A stretch of DNA of 64,000 nucleotides from Massilia putida (GTDB lineage Bacteria; Pseudomonadota; Gammaproteobacteria; Burkholderiales; Burkholderiaceae_D): contig NZ_CP019038.1 in the NCBI RefSeq assembly GCF_001941825.1, positions 1 to 64,000 on the forward strand, read 5' to 3'. The notes beneath the pieces were generated by a model. The model was not told the DNA's origin and did no database searches. It saw only the letters and a list, made by a program, of their open reading frames with translations. The translations under genes and the position numbers were made by a program. Of the stretch, positions 1 through 7,841 are shown piece by piece. Positions within the stretch are counted from its first letter, which is position 1; every line of letters begins with the position of its first letter.

Positions 1-579
1 GGACGCTCTCTGTTCGTCGATAGGGGAGACCTTGCCGGCACCAACGCGAAGGTGTGCGACGCGTTCAGTCTGCACTGCCAGTTCCCGCCGTTGATCCGCT
101 ATCCTGAGACGCCGTTCGCTTGCCGCGACGGCAATGAACGCCTGGGTTATTTTTAACGTCAGGTCTGCTTTGGCGACGGCAACACCAATTTGTGCCGCCG
201 ACTGCTCGGCTTGTGCGACCCGAGTGCGGGAACTACGTTTCCCGCCAAGTTCCAGCGGCATCGCGACAGAGTAGGTCGTTTCGCTTCCGCCGAACCGTGC
301 ATAACGACCTGTGCCAAGAATGTTTTCAGCTTCCACGGATAATGTCGGGTTTGGAAGCAATCGTGCGGCCTGCACTGCAGCGTCGGCACTATCGACCGCG
401 GCCTTGGCGCCCTGAACCCCAGGTGCACTTTCCTGAGCGCGTGCAACAGCTTCCCGCAATGTGAATGCCTGTCCAGTCGCAAATACTGTTTCAGCATGAA
501 GCGGCTGTGCCGTCGACAAGACATTGGATAGTATCGCTATGAAGAGGAATTTCGATATGTTATGAGAGCAGTTCGCCAT
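1..579 (-). CDS. CzcC-like outer-membrane efflux factor (TolC family), 3' end outside window
   Basis: Reading leftward from the ATG at 579 gives 193 residues without a stop before position 1, so the gene is cut by the window edge. A hydrophobic leader ends near residue 29 (LHA). The mature part starts with the TolC-family pattern TLREAVARAQESAPGV, then LLPNPTLSVEAEN and PLELGGKRSSR, all typical of CzcC/CnrC proteins. Such proteins form the outer-membrane channel of a heavy-metal RND pump. A MerR-type promoter lies 30 to 60 bp upstream and overlaps the end of pbrT, so this gene probably starts its own transcription unit, with czcB/czcA-like genes expected beyond the edge. Confidence 0.85.
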   Translation of the reverse strand, partial: MANCSHNISKFLFIAILSNVLSTAQPLHAETVFATGQAFTLREAVARAQESAPGVQGAKAAVDSADAAVQAARLLPNPTLSVEAENILGTGRYARFGGSETTYSVAMPLELGGKRSSRTRVAQAEQSAAQIGVAVAKADLTLKITQAFIAVAASERRLRIADQRRELAVQTERVAHLRVGAGKVSPIDEQRAS

Positions 580-608
580 GCAGAACCTTTACGTACGGAT
601 ATTCGCTA

Positions 609-639
609 TTTATAAACTCTGCAGTTACTGGAGGGTCAA
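609..639 (-). promoter_or_regulatory. MerR-type (PbrR/CadR/ZntR class) promoter-operator of the czcC-like gene
   Basis: On the minus strand a -35 TTGACC (634-639) and a -10 TATAAA (609-614) are separated by 19 bp, the overlong spacer used by MerR-family activators. The spacer holds an imperfect dyad (CCTCCAGTAACTGCAGAG). The site overlaps the 3' end of pbrT. The regulator itself is not adjacent. Confidence 0.7.
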
Positions 640-2567
640 GCACTTTCTGCGTTCAAGTTTTTTCTAGAGCGCAGATTGTATGTAACGGAAATAATTACGA
701 CGGCGACGAGCAGCAGTTGGGCTGTCAAGGTCTGCAAAGACGGGTAAATACCAAGAATCTCGATGTGCGGAGCGCTAACCGCCGTGTTCTCGAATATCCC
801 CACTTTTTGCAGAGCGGCCACTCCCTTTCCGATCAATACCGTGGCGAGCACCGCAACCAGGGCTGAGCTGAATGCGAAGAACTGGCTTATCGGCAGACGC
901 GCAGACGACCGCAGCAGGACGACTGCGATCGCGCTTAAAATCGCGATTCCGCACCCCAGACCTGCGAGCATGTACGGACCGTTCCCATCGCTCCACAGAG
1001 CCGCGTAGAACAGTACTGTTTCGAAGACTTCACGATAGACGGTCACAAAAGACAAGGTAAACAGCATTAATGCCGAGCTCTTTGTCAGTGCCGAAGATAG
1101 CTTGTCGCGCACATACGCCTGCCAGCGGCCGGCAAGACTCTTCTGGTGCATCCAGATTCCCACCGTGAGCAGGACAATAGCGGCAAACACGGCGGAGAAG
1201 CCCTCTGTCATTTCGCGGCTGGCGCCAGACACATCTACAAGATAGGTGGCCACTCCCCAGGTCGCGGCGCCGGCAGTCAATGCGGCGACCCAGCCCGCGT
1301 GAATGTACGGCAGAACATCGCGACGATCAGCCTTCTTCAGGAAAGCGATCATTGCAACTACCACCAGCAACGCTTCTATGCCCTCCCGCAGCAGGATCGT
1401 CAGTGCACCGATGAAGGTCGAGAGTGGATCGCTGGCTCCGCCAAGCGCCGCCTGGGCTTCGGTCAACAGGTCCTGAAGGCGCTGCTCGATAACCCGCGCT
1501 TCGGCTGGTTTTCCCGACGTGATAGCGCTTCGAAACGCGCCCATCGTCGTTTCGATGTGGTTGAACAAAGATTCATCCTTTGCCGCAAGTGCAGGTTCTA
1601 CCGGCTCGAATCCATCGAGATAGGCAGACAGTGCCAGCCGCGATGCGCCTTGCATATCGCCTTTGTCGATAGCCGCCACGCTCTCTCGCAGCTTCGCCTT
1701 CGCCAATGGCAAGGTGTCTACGGTAGCGGCGCCTGCCGACGCCGGGGTTGACCGCAGGTACGCTACTAGCGGGCGAGCCACGTCAGCGCCAACGGTCGAC
1801 ACGAGGTTCGCTTCGGAGAGTTGGCTTAGCTTGGCTAAATCCGGCACGGCGGCGTGTAGATTCGGGCGCGACGCCCAAAGCGCTGCACCGGCCTGGCGGT
1901 CGTTGTCGCTGTACGAAAGTGATGAAGCGAAGTAGGCGAGTGCCCATCGGTCGTCATCGGACAGTTGGGCAAAACTGGGCATGGACGTACCTTGCACCCC
2001 ATGCGTGATGATCTGCTGTAGTGCGAAGACACTTCGTTCCCGCGCCCTCGTATGGTCGGCGAGGACAATCGGCGGTGGACTCAGTGTCACTGACAGCGGC
2101 CCGTCGGAACGGCCAGACACGCCATGACATGCCGCACAGTTCGACTGATACAGTTCTGCGCCACGCTTCAGGTCGGGCAGCCGAACCGGGGCCATTGGGA
2201 TTGGATAGATTGTGACGAGAGCAGCGGCTAAGGCGCGTGCTTGCGCCGAAACCACCTCGGCACTTGCTTTCTGGTCAATAGCGAGTCGAAGCTTATGAGC
2301 ATTGGCAACCAGATCCTGCGACGGTGGCGGAGCCAATTCACCTAGTTGGCGCTCGGCGGCAGTGGCGAACTCCTGCATCTCGGCATACTCGGCGGCGCTC
2401 GAAACCGTGCCATCCTTAACCGCCTTTCTATAGTCGACGGCTAGATAGTCCAGTAGTTGCCAGATCTGCTTGGCCTTCGTCTGTGTCGACTGTTCGTCGG
2501 CATTGGCCATCGAAACGGATAAGAACAGCCAGGAGACGGCAATAACAAAATTACGAATCAAGTACAT
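636..2567 (-). CDS. pbrT: PbrT-like lead/iron permease: FTR1 domain with periplasmic cytochrome c domain
   Basis: 643 residues. A signal peptide (cleavage near ANA-DE, residue 23) is followed by a cytochrome c domain with one heme motif CAACH (144-148) and a likely Met ligand in GTSMPSF. The C-terminal FTR1 permease domain (from about 385) has the cation motifs REGIE (394-398), REMTE (451-455) and REVFE (512-516) in membrane segments. This domain order is that of PbrT, the inner-membrane Pb(II) uptake protein of Cupriavidus pbr operons. It lies just downstream of a cation exchanger gene on the same strand. No pbrR, pbrA-pbrB-pbrC order or pbrD is present, so the pbr locus is rearranged. Confidence 0.85.
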   Translation of the reverse strand: MYLIRNFVIAVSWLFLSVSMANADEQSTQTKAKQIWQLLDYLAVDYRKAVKDGTVSSAAEYAEMQEFATAAERQLGELAPPPSQDLVANAHKLRLAIDQKASAEVVSAQARALAAALVTIYPIPMAPVRLPDLKRGAELYQSNCAACHGVSGRSDGPLSVTLSPPPIVLADHTRARERSVFALQQIITHGVQGTSMPSFAQLSDDDRWALAYFASSLSYSDNDRQAGAALWASRPNLHAAVPDLAKLSQLSEANLVSTVGADVARPLVAYLRSTPASAGAATVDTLPLAKAKLRESVAAIDKGDMQGASRLALSAYLDGFEPVEPALAAKDESLFNHIETTMGAFRSAITSGKPAEARVIEQRLQDLLTEAQAALGGASDPLSTFIGALTILLREGIEALLVVVAMIAFLKKADRRDVLPYIHAGWVAALTAGAATWGVATYLVDVSGASREMTEGFSAVFAAIVLLTVGIWMHQKSLAGRWQAYVRDKLSSALTKSSALMLFTLSFVTVYREVFETVLFYAALWSDGNGPYMLAGLGCGIAILSAIAVVLLRSSARLPISQFFAFSSALVAVLATVLIGKGVAALQKVGIFENTAVSAPHIEILGIYPSLQTLTAQLLLVAVVIISVTYNLRSRKNLNAESA

Positions 2568-2590
2568 AAAATTTACGAAAAAATTGCTGC

Positions 2591-3829
2591 TTATTGGATG
2601 GGGGCGGGACCGCGGACAACTGATCTGATCACTGAAGCGAGACCAGGAAGTTGCTTAAGGAATAAGGGGACAGACAAGCCTAGATATACCCAGGCCAATA
2701 TGGTCAATGAAGCGATAACCTTTCCTTCGTCGTGCTGAAACACGAACGCGATCGCAATCTGAGCGGCAAACAGCAGGATCAGAACCATCCCGCTCCATAG
2801 CGAGAAGCGAAGGCGTAAAAGCAGTGAAAGCGCAAAAATTGACTGCGCAGCGGTCAAGAAAAACTCCTCGTGCTGTCGCCCGTCCAGGCGCAACCCGATG
2901 ACATCGCCGGCACCGAAGCTCATAGCAAGGGGAAGCATCCCAACCAAGAGGGTCCACTGATTAATTTTGTCGCTGATCATGGTTGTCAGCGCATTGGCAG
3001 CACGTCGGGAAAGCACAAAGAGGATGGCGATTGAAATCGATGGGGCCTCACTGGCGATCGGCGCGATCCATTGAATGAGCAAAAACTCGTCGATGCCGAT
3101 TTGCCGTCCGGATGCGACAATAGCTTCGGCGAAGGGTTCAGCTGACATCAGGATGGCGAATGCCGCGAACAACCCGAGGCCTGCCATCCAGGCCCACTGG
3201 GCGCAAAGCGGCAGTGCCGACAGCGCAGCGGCGGGTCCTGGCTCCTCATCCTCTTCGGCCGCTTCGCTGTTCTCTGCTTTTGGAATGCGGCCCACCTGCC
3301 ATATATAGCATGCGAACACGGCGAACAAGACGGCAAAATCGATCAGATCGATCCGGTTTTTGAAAAGGATTACAAAGCCATACACGCTTGCGAGCAGCAG
3401 GAAACCAATTTCGAGCCTGTTCGCGGAGCCGAGCACGATGTGCCGCTCTCGATTACGCCACCAGTGCAGCAACATGATCGTAGGCCAGGCAAGACCGACG
3501 AGCATGCGATTGGCCCCGGTCATATTGGCGGCAGCATAATGGACGTAACTGGACTCTGGAGCTTTACCCGCCTGAAACGCGTAGTACATATCGACAGCGT
3601 ATTCGGGCAACACGGTGACCAGAGCAACTGCCGCGAGAATCAAGCCTTGGGAAATGTGCTTCTCAGCCGTCTCCGCTCCCCACGAGAGCATGAACCCGGC
3701 GGCTACCACTGCAATACCGAAAGTCGAGGCAGCAGCAAGAGGTGACAGCTTCCACCCTGTCATTCGGACGAAAAGCGCGGGAACAATAGCGGCGAACGCG
3801 ATGCCAACAAGCATCAAAAATCGTTTCAT
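2591..3829 (-). CDS. Sodium/calcium exchanger (CaCA) family membrane protein
   Basis: 412 residues from the ATG at 3829, chosen because AGGAG lies 8 bp upstream; the frame is open 13 codons further up without a better start. About ten membrane segments occur in two halves split by an acidic cytoplasmic loop (AEEDEEPGP, near residue 200). The repeats PEYAVDMYYA and APIASEAPSI resemble the alpha-1 and alpha-2 motifs of CaCA exchangers, with acidic residues in the ion path. Its role here is inferred to be divalent cation extrusion or exchange. It sits 23 bp upstream of pbrT and is probably co-transcribed with it and the lipoprotein upstream. Confidence 0.75.
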   Translation of the reverse strand: MKRFLMLVGIAFAAIVPALFVRMTGWKLSPLAAASTFGIAVVAAGFMLSWGAETAEKHISQGLILAAVALVTVLPEYAVDMYYAFQAGKAPESSYVHYAAANMTGANRMLVGLAWPTIMLLHWWRNRERHIVLGSANRLEIGFLLLASVYGFVILFKNRIDLIDFAVLFAVFACYIWQVGRIPKAENSEAAEEDEEPGPAAALSALPLCAQWAWMAGLGLFAAFAILMSAEPFAEAIVASGRQIGIDEFLLIQWIAPIASEAPSISIAILFVLSRRAANALTTMISDKINQWTLLVGMLPLAMSFGAGDVIGLRLDGRQHEEFFLTAAQSIFALSLLLRLRFSLWSGMVLILLFAAQIAIAFVFQHDEGKVIASLTILAWVYLGLSVPLFLKQLPGLASVIRSVVRGPAPIQ

Positions 3830-3929
3830 CTGTGAACTCCTGTCTTGCCACATGCGGGGTAACGACACAATTTGGTAAGTGCCTGACCAGACTCGTCGGC
3901 GTTGCCGAAGTAACTGATGCTGCGACCGT

Positions 3930-4286
3930 TCACGAAGCGGGCTTCAATATCTGGATTACTTGTGGCACCGTGCCATCCTTGCAGAATGGCGGTGAGATCT
4001 CGACCTTGTCGTGGACATGGAGTTTTATCGAAGCAGGGACCAACGCACTTACATATCGATAAGAGCGAAAGTGAGACACCGAAATTTCGGCATATCGGTT
4101 TTCTGCTATTTGCTCGGCGCTGAGCCCGGCAAGACACTTGGGGCGATCTTGCTGCAGTTTCTCCACAGTATAAAACTCGGTTACCCACCCGGTTTTACTG
4201 TTTGGCCCCAGTCGTGGATCAGCACACCCCGCCAAACCAATCAGCGTAACCAGTCCAAGGGCGTGAATTGTTATGTTTGTCATCAT
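3930..4286 (-). CDS. Small putative lipoprotein next to the pbrT cluster
   Basis: 118 residues from the ATG at 4286, preceded by GAAGGAAC. The N-terminus MMTNITIHALGLVTLIGLAGC is a lipoprotein signal with lipobox LAGC. The mature part (TEFYTVEKLQQDRPKC, then two further regions with single Cys residues) matches nothing I can name. It precedes the cation exchanger and pbrT on the same strand, so a periplasmic metal-related role is only an inference. The upstream region contains two hairpin-like dyads. Confidence 0.65.
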   Translation of the reverse strand: MMTNITIHALGLVTLIGLAGCADPRLGPNSKTGWVTEFYTVEKLQQDRPKCLAGLSAEQIAENRYAEISVSHFRSYRYVSALVPASIKLHVHDKVEISPPFCKDGTVPQVIQILKPAS

Positions 4287-4311
4287 TGTTCCTTCATCGA
4301 TCGGCGTTCCA

Positions 4312-4336
4312 CCGTGCGTCATGTACAAACGCACGG
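4312..4336. repeat. Inverted repeat upstream of the lipoprotein gene
   Basis: CCGTGCGT (4312-4319) and ACGCACGG (4329-4336) form a perfect 8-bp stem with a 9-nt loop. It would lie in the leader of the minus-strand transcript, about 26 bp before the start codon. It may be an RNA hairpin or an operator. Confidence 0.4.
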
Positions 4337-4348
4337 CAGTACAGGTGA

Positions 4349-4365
4349 TGTCACGCATGGTGACA
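4349..4365. promoter_or_regulatory. Dyad TGTCAC-N5-GTGACA, possible operator
   Basis: A perfect 6-bp dyad, extended by flanking CAGGT and ACCTG with a one-base offset. It lies just upstream of the hairpin before the lipoprotein-exchanger-pbrT genes. This is the size of a dimer-binding operator. I cannot assign it to a regulator family. Confidence 0.35.
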
Positions 4366-4459
4366 ACCTGACGGTACCTAGCAAGGAATTAAAACGACTA
4401 GGTCAGCGAGATCTCTCGCACGAGCCTTGAAAGAGCGTAGAAGAAGGCACGCCGTCAGC

Positions 4460-4816
4460 TCAGCTGACGTGACGCCACTGGGGCCGGATTGGCCCGTCTG
4501 GAATGTATGATCGATACTCGAGGAACGTCGATGGGAGGAGTATCGATACCTGAGCAGGCGAAGGTGCGACACCGAGCGTGCTCACCGGAAGCGGTGCGGC
4601 AAAGTGACAGAACACGTGGCATCCGGCACAGCAGCCCATCTTGTACTTGCTATCCTCACCCGTGAATGACGCAGGTAACTCAGACGCCGTCGAGGCACTC
4701 AGCGCTGGGGACGATGCAGTGCTGAACTCAGCCAGTTCACGCACGCCTGCCACCGCTGCCCACGTAGTGTGAAGCGGTATCAATGCCATCAGCAGGATGA
4801 GTAAAAGGCGTTTCAT
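4460..4816 (-). CDS. CzcI-like small periplasmic metal-resistance protein
   Basis: 118 residues with a clear signal peptide (MKRLLLILLMALIPLHTTWA). The mature region has a Cys/His cluster (MGCCAGCHVFCHF) and ends in RPQWRHVS, matching the (D/E)RPQW tail of CzcI proteins such as the one at 7367. The His-rich segment of classical CzcI is replaced by cysteines, so it is a divergent paralog. A TATAAT lies 8 bp before the ATG, so the transcript may be almost leaderless. Its czc partner genes may be the truncated czcC-like gene at the window start. Confidence 0.65.
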   Translation of the reverse strand: MKRLLLILLMALIPLHTTWAAVAGVRELAEFSTASSPALSASTASELPASFTGEDSKYKMGCCAGCHVFCHFAAPLPVSTLGVAPSPAQVSILLPSTFLEYRSYIPDGPIRPQWRHVS

Positions 4817-4942
4817 ACAAAGCGATTATACACAAGCACACCCAAGATGCCCGGAGTGGACTTCCGCCCACTGCGCTAAACATTCCTTGCCCCTAGCAAA
4901 ATTTCGCCGAGCCAACAATCTTCATAACTTCGCCGATTTTCC

Positions 4943-4973
4943 TTGACTCTGAGGTCGCTACAGGGTGTTAACT
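4943..4973 (+). promoter_or_regulatory. MerR-type promoter-operator of the Zn/Cd/Pb ATPase gene
   Basis: -35 TTGACT (4943-4948), 19-bp spacer and -10 TTAACT (4968-4973). The spacer contains the imperfect dyad ACTCTGAGG / CTACAGGGT, close to known CadR, PbrR and ZntR operators. It points toward the ATPase gene 75 bp downstream. No MerR gene is adjacent. Confidence 0.75.
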
Positions 4974-5048
4974 CCAAGCTTATGGTAGACATGGCTGCGG
5001 CCAAGTCTGGATTCAGTCGTGGTATTGCTTTTCAAATTTGAGACGCTT

Positions 5049-7283
5049 ATGAGTGAACTTAGCCGAACTACTTGTGACGCCGCTGGCAAGGCATGCGGAT
5101 GCTCGGAATCTGCCTTTGTCCCTGGTGCGGTCCCGGTCGCCGAAGGGACCACCGTCACTTATCGTATTGCCAACATGGACTGTCCGTCGGAAGAAGGACT
5201 GATCCGCCGTAGGCTTCACGGCATGGACGGAATTCTTGACTTGCGCTTCAACCTGATGGGGCGTTCGCTGGACGTCGTGCACGATTTGCGATCCGTACAG
5301 CCGATAACCGAAGCACTGCACGGCATCGGCATGAAAGCGGTTGTCGTGGATGAGAGTGCACCAGCGCCCGTCGTCGCAGAGGAGGCAGCACTCAGCCCTT
5401 TACAGAAGGTGGGACTGGGAGTGGCTGGTTTATGCGCCGTCGCGGCCGAAGTCCTTGCGTGGCAAGGAGCGGCAGAATCTTCCCCGCCTGTAATCGCCTT
5501 GTCCCTGATTTCCATCCTCACGGCAGGCATCCCAACGCTGCGCAAAGGGTGGGTAGCGCTCAAGACGTTCACCCTCAACATCAACTTCCTGATGTGCCTG
5601 GCAGTTGTCGGCGCCGTTCTTATTGGGCAGTGGCCGGAAGCGGCCATGGTGATTTTCCTGTTCGCGATTGCCGAATTGATCGAGGCTTTGTCCCTCGACC
5701 GTGCCCGGGGAACGGTCCATGGCCTGTTGCGCCTGGCGCCGGATGAGGCCAATGTGCGCGACGCGCAAGGACAATGGCAGGTAATCGAGGCCGATCGAAT
5801 CAATGTCGGGGCGATCGTACTAGTCAAGCCGGGCGAGCGGATCGCGGTAGACGGCGAAGTCGTCGAAGGGGAGTCGTCGGTGAACCAGGCTCCCATCACG
5901 GGCGAAAGCATGCCAGTACGGAAAAAGCCCGGCGACGCCGTCTACGCCGGCACGATCAACGAGCACGGCCTGCTCGAAGTGCGGGTCACGACGCAGCGCC
6001 GCAACAGTACGCTCGCCAAGATCGTATGCGTCATCGAAGAGACGCAGCAGAACCAGGCACCGACGCAGCGGTTCGTCGATACCTTCGCCAAGTACTACAC
6101 GCCGGCGGTCGTCGTGGCCGCGCTCCTGGTCGCCATTTTGCCGCCGTTGCTTTGGCATCAGCCGGTACACGAATGGTTGTACAAGGCGCTGGTGATGCTG
6201 GTGATCGCCTGCCCATGTGCATTAGTGATTTCGACGCCGGTCACCGTGGTCAGCGGGCTGACAGCTGCAGCCAAGCGGGGCATCCTCATCAAAGGCGGAC
6301 AGTTTCTCGAAGCCGGCTACAAGATCAAGGCGATCGCTCTCGACAAGACCGGTACGTTGACGCAAGGTCGGCCAGCAGTGGTCGCCGTTGCCCCGGTGTC
6401 CACTCATTCGCGCGATGAAGTCTTGAACATCGCCGCGAGCCTCGACGCGAATTCCGATCATCCGCTGGCTCGAGCCGTCGTGGCCGCGGTCACGCCAGGT
6501 ACGCAGTTGCAGCGCGTGCAGGGGTTCGAAGCTGTAGCCGGGCGCGGCGTGCGCGGCGTGATCGACGGACTCCAGTACTACTTGGGAAACCAGCGCCTGA
6601 TGACCGAGCATGGAGTTAATTTCGATGCGGTGCGCGACGACCTGGCGGAACAGGAAGCAGTCGGACGTACCGCCGTGATGCTGGCCAATGACAATGGCCT
6701 GATGGGCATCATTGCGATCGCGGATGTCTTGCGCGACAGCGCTATCCCCGCGGTCGAGCGGCTGAAGGCGCTCGGCGTTACGCCTGTCATGCTCACCGGC
6801 GACAACCTCGCGACAGCACAGCAGATCGGGTACCAGGTGGGAATCGACCAGATTCACGCTGACCTACTACCCGAGCAGAAGCTCGGCGCTGTCGAGGTCC
6901 TGGAATCGAAATATGGCGTGGTTGGCATGATCGGGGACGGCATCAATGATGCCCCTGCACTGGCCCGCGCAAAGGTTGGGTTCGCCATGGGCGCGGCCGG
7001 CAGCGATACCGCGATCGAAACAGCCGACGTTGCCCTGATGGATGACGACCTGCGAAAGCTGCCGGTCTTCGTCAGCCTGAGCAGGCAGACGCGCCGGATC
7101 CTGGTGCAGAACATTGTTCTTGCACTTGGGATCAAAGTAGTTTTCTTTGCGCTCGCCCTGTCGGGGCTTGCCACGCTCTGGATGGCGGTCTTTGCAGACG
7201 TCGGTGCGAGTTTGCTGGTCGTATTCAACGGACTCAGGCTACTGAGGTTCGATCAGGCTGCAGCCACGAACAAGAGGGTCTGA
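5049..7283 (+). CDS. cadA: P1B-type ATPase exporting Zn/Cd/Pb
   Basis: 744 residues from the ATG at 5049; the frame extends 10 codons upstream from a GTG or TTG that seems less likely. The N-terminal HMA-like domain has MDCPSEE (43-49), a C-x3-E-E variant of the metal site seen in Zn/Cd/Pb pumps. The transmembrane metal site is CPC (388-390), the phosphorylated Asp is in DKTGT (D432), and HPLAR and GDGINDAP complete the signature. It exports divalent soft metals from the cytoplasm. PbrA, CadA and ZntA cannot be separated by eye; the MerR-type promoter upstream and neighbouring pbrT fit Pb/Cd/Zn response. Confidence 0.9.
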   Translation: MSELSRTTCDAAGKACGCSESAFVPGAVPVAEGTTVTYRIANMDCPSEEGLIRRRLHGMDGILDLRFNLMGRSLDVVHDLRSVQPITEALHGIGMKAVVVDESAPAPVVAEEAALSPLQKVGLGVAGLCAVAAEVLAWQGAAESSPPVIALSLISILTAGIPTLRKGWVALKTFTLNINFLMCLAVVGAVLIGQWPEAAMVIFLFAIAELIEALSLDRARGTVHGLLRLAPDEANVRDAQGQWQVIEADRINVGAIVLVKPGERIAVDGEVVEGESSVNQAPITGESMPVRKKPGDAVYAGTINEHGLLEVRVTTQRRNSTLAKIVCVIEETQQNQAPTQRFVDTFAKYYTPAVVVAALLVAILPPLLWHQPVHEWLYKALVMLVIACPCALVISTPVTVVSGLTAAAKRGILIKGGQFLEAGYKIKAIALDKTGTLTQGRPAVVAVAPVSTHSRDEVLNIAASLDANSDHPLARAVVAAVTPGTQLQRVQGFEAVAGRGVRGVIDGLQYYLGNQRLMTEHGVNFDAVRDDLAEQEAVGRTAVMLANDNGLMGIIAIADVLRDSAIPAVERLKALGVTPVMLTGDNLATAQQIGYQVGIDQIHADLLPEQKLGAVEVLESKYGVVGMIGDGINDAPALARAKVGFAMGAAGSDTAIETADVALMDDDLRKLPVFVSLSRQTRRILVQNIVLALGIKVVFFALALSGLATLWMAVFADVGASLLVVFNGLRLLRFDQAAATNKRV

Positions 7284-7366
7284 ACGCAATGGTATATCGG
7301 ATGGCGAGTAGCAGCGGTGTACGAACTGGCCTGCGGAAGAAGGGCCATCCATGCTATATTTCGCGG

Positions 7367-7726
7367 ATGACTCGCCGCTTCGTCTACATCCTTCTCGCTG
7401 TCATTGCGCTCCAGTTCAGCTGGTCGGCGGTGGCTGCGTATTGCATGCACGAGACAGGCCGCGCCGCACAACATTTCGGGCACCACCAGCATGTCGAGGA
7501 CGGTGACGAGTTTCCTGTTGCCAATAAAGATACGCCTGCCGTAGTCAAGAAGTTCTCTGTGCACTCACACTGTGCATCGTGTCATCACGCTACGGTAGCG
7601 ATCGACACATTCCACGTTCCGCTGTATTTGCATGTGGCTGCCGCCGCTCCGGACACGGAAATTGTCCCGCTGTCGTCTGTCTACATCCCTCCGCCTGAAC
7701 GGCCTCAATGGAACTCCGCTGCGTAG
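7367..7726 (+). CDS. czcI: CzcI, small periplasmic regulator of Czc efflux
   Basis: 119 residues from the ATG at 7367. The open frame reaches 7289, but MTRRFVYILLAVIALQFSWS is the expected signal peptide. The mature protein has the CzcI pattern YCMHETGRAAQHFGHHQH, a second HCASCHH motif and the end PPERPQWNSAA. CzcI proteins are periplasmic and tune czc expression; the exact mechanism is unclear. It is followed by czcC, czcB and czcA in the classical order. Confidence 0.85.
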   Translation: MTRRFVYILLAVIALQFSWSAVAAYCMHETGRAAQHFGHHQHVEDGDEFPVANKDTPAVVKKFSVHSHCASCHHATVAIDTFHVPLYLHVAAAAPDTEIVPLSSVYIPPPERPQWNSAA

Positions 7727-7812
7727 ATCCGGCGGAACCATACTTTTCTCAAAGTTAGTACCTTTGCTTGAGGGCTCGATGCAGCCCTGACTTTGCTATG
7801 GCGCCGCCGGAT
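7727..7812 (+). promoter_or_regulatory. Predicted two-level RNA fold between czcI and czcC
   Basis: Directly after the czcI stop, ATCCGGCGG (7727-7735) pairs perfectly with CCGCCGGAT (7804-7812). Inside this long-range stem is a second perfect hairpin, AGGGCT (7771-7776) with AGCCCT (7783-7788). There is no U-run, so a simple terminator is unlikely; mRNA processing or stability is possible. Confidence 0.4.
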
Positions 7813-7841
7813 GACCTTCGTTTTCATTTTCGGAGTTATCC

